Translations under genes and position numbers: made by a program
NCBI RefSeq assembly: GCF_000612585.1
Contig: NZ_JFCA01000009.1
Location: 62,001-126,000 of the forward strand
Direction: 5' to 3'
DNA: 64,000 nucleotides
Source of the DNA: Pseudomonas sp. CHM02
GTDB lineage: Bacteria; Pseudomonadota; Gammaproteobacteria; Pseudomonadales; Pseudomonadaceae
The notes under the pieces: generated by a model
The model's database searches: none
What the model saw: only the letters and a program-made list of their open reading frames with translations
What the model was told of the DNA's origin: nothing
In this document: in pieces, positions 63,590 through 64,000 of the stretch
Position numbering within the stretch: the stretch's first letter is position 1
Layout of the letters: the number at the start of each line of letters is the position of its first letter

Positions 63590-64000
63590 GCAACCCACTG
63601 GACGAACTCGCCAGCGAATATGTGCTGGGTACCCTGCCCGGCGAGCAGCGCGCCGAGGTCGAGCAACGCCTTCCCCACGACGCCGAGTTACGCGCAGCGG
63701 TCGATGCCTGGGAACAGCGCCTGTTGCCCCTGACGGCCCTGGCGGAACCCGTGCCGCCCTCGCCTGAATTATGGCGACGCATCGAGCGCCACACCGCCAG
63801 TGCCCGCACACCCTGGTGGGACCTGCTGGCGGTGTGGCGCGGCCTGGCCGGTGCAGGGCTGCTGACCACGCTGGTGCTGGCCGCGCTGCTGCTGACCCGT
63901 CCGCCCACGGCCGACCCAAGCTTCGTGGTGGTGCTGGTGGCGCCGCAAAGCCAGGCGCCGGGCTGGGTGATCCAGGCCCGCAACGATCAGCGGATTCAGT
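63586..64000 (+). CDS. anti-sigma factor (RskA-like), partial at window end
   Basis: The first 138 residues of a zinc-free anti-sigma factor of the RskA/anti-sigma-K type. MSNPLDELASEYVLGTLPGEQRAEVE is the N-terminal sigma-binding region, followed by a single transmembrane helix (AGLLTTLVLAALLLT, about residues 92-107) and the start of a periplasmic domain. Gene continues past the window. It is translated with the sigma factor through a 4-bp overlap. Confidence 0.87.
   Translation, partial: MSNPLDELASEYVLGTLPGEQRAEVEQRLPHDAELRAAVDAWEQRLLPLTALAEPVPPSPELWRRIERHTASARTPWWDLLAVWRGLAGAGLLTTLVLAALLLTRPPTADPSFVVVLVAPQSQAPGWVIQARNDQRIQ

Overview
The window looks like chromosome of a Pseudomonas of the P. 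fluorescens group. The evidence is the high-GC coding bias, the mannitol/arabitol operon in the Pseudomonas order mtlE-F-G-K-D-Y-Z, a MuxABC-OpmB-type efflux operon, the GlgE glucan operon, DUF1652/DUF2790/DUF3203 proteins, and many Pseudomonas-type REP/REPIN palindromes. I see no tRNA, rRNA, CRISPR array, prophage or insertion sequence. The sequence runs off the right end inside an anti-sigma factor gene.

Layout. 0-11.9 kb: a UPF0149 protein, a dispersed repeat, a stand-alone AroA, a flavodoxin-like reductase with a divergent TetR regulator, a secreted COG4315 protein, a LysR-GNAT pair divergent from an MFS exporter, a CAP-domain protein, a large hybrid histidine kinase and a diguanylate cyclase. 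11.9-19.7 kb: the operon glgE - treS/maltokinase - glgB, which turns trehalose into branched alpha-glucan through maltose-1-phosphate. 19.9-29.2 kb: a proline-rich small protein, an orphan serralysin-like RTX metalloprotease in AT-richer DNA, MgtC, DUF3203, CcoG behind a perfect ANR/FNR box, a MocR regulator, a small unknown gene with a possible frameshift, an SDR and an MHYT-GGDEF-EAL protein. 29.5-38.6 kb: a four-gene RND efflux operon with 4-bp overlaps, whose outer-membrane gene carries an in-frame REPIN. 38.8-40.7 kb: Tpx and a glycosyltransferase. 40.8-50.4 kb: mtlR and the mtl operon, interrupted by two REPINs. 50.5-53.5 kb: DUF2790, DUF1652, a short threonine deaminase behind what reads as a complete Ile-codon attenuator, and a ParD-like antitoxin gene coupled to a second methionine aminopeptidase. 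53.6-57.3 kb: a CorA-like transporter and a RimK-type ATP-grasp ligase, divergent from a GNAT/C39-peptidase fusion. 57.3-61.4 kb: a sulfone/sulfur-scavenging divergon (sfnG and an acyl-CoA-dehydrogenase-like monooxygenase) with two facing sigma-54 promoters and a central palindrome, a large inverted repeat and a TauE/SafE exporter. 61.5-64 kb: a methyltransferase, a DUF3455 protein and an ECF sigma/anti-sigma pair.

The strongest candidates for new biology are the ilvA leader, the ParD-like/MetAP pair, the ATP-grasp/GNAT-C39 locus, the REPIN exapted into the efflux lipoprotein leader, and the modular dispersed repeat with a three-way-junction module. These rest on reading the sequence by eye; no database search or folding program was run.
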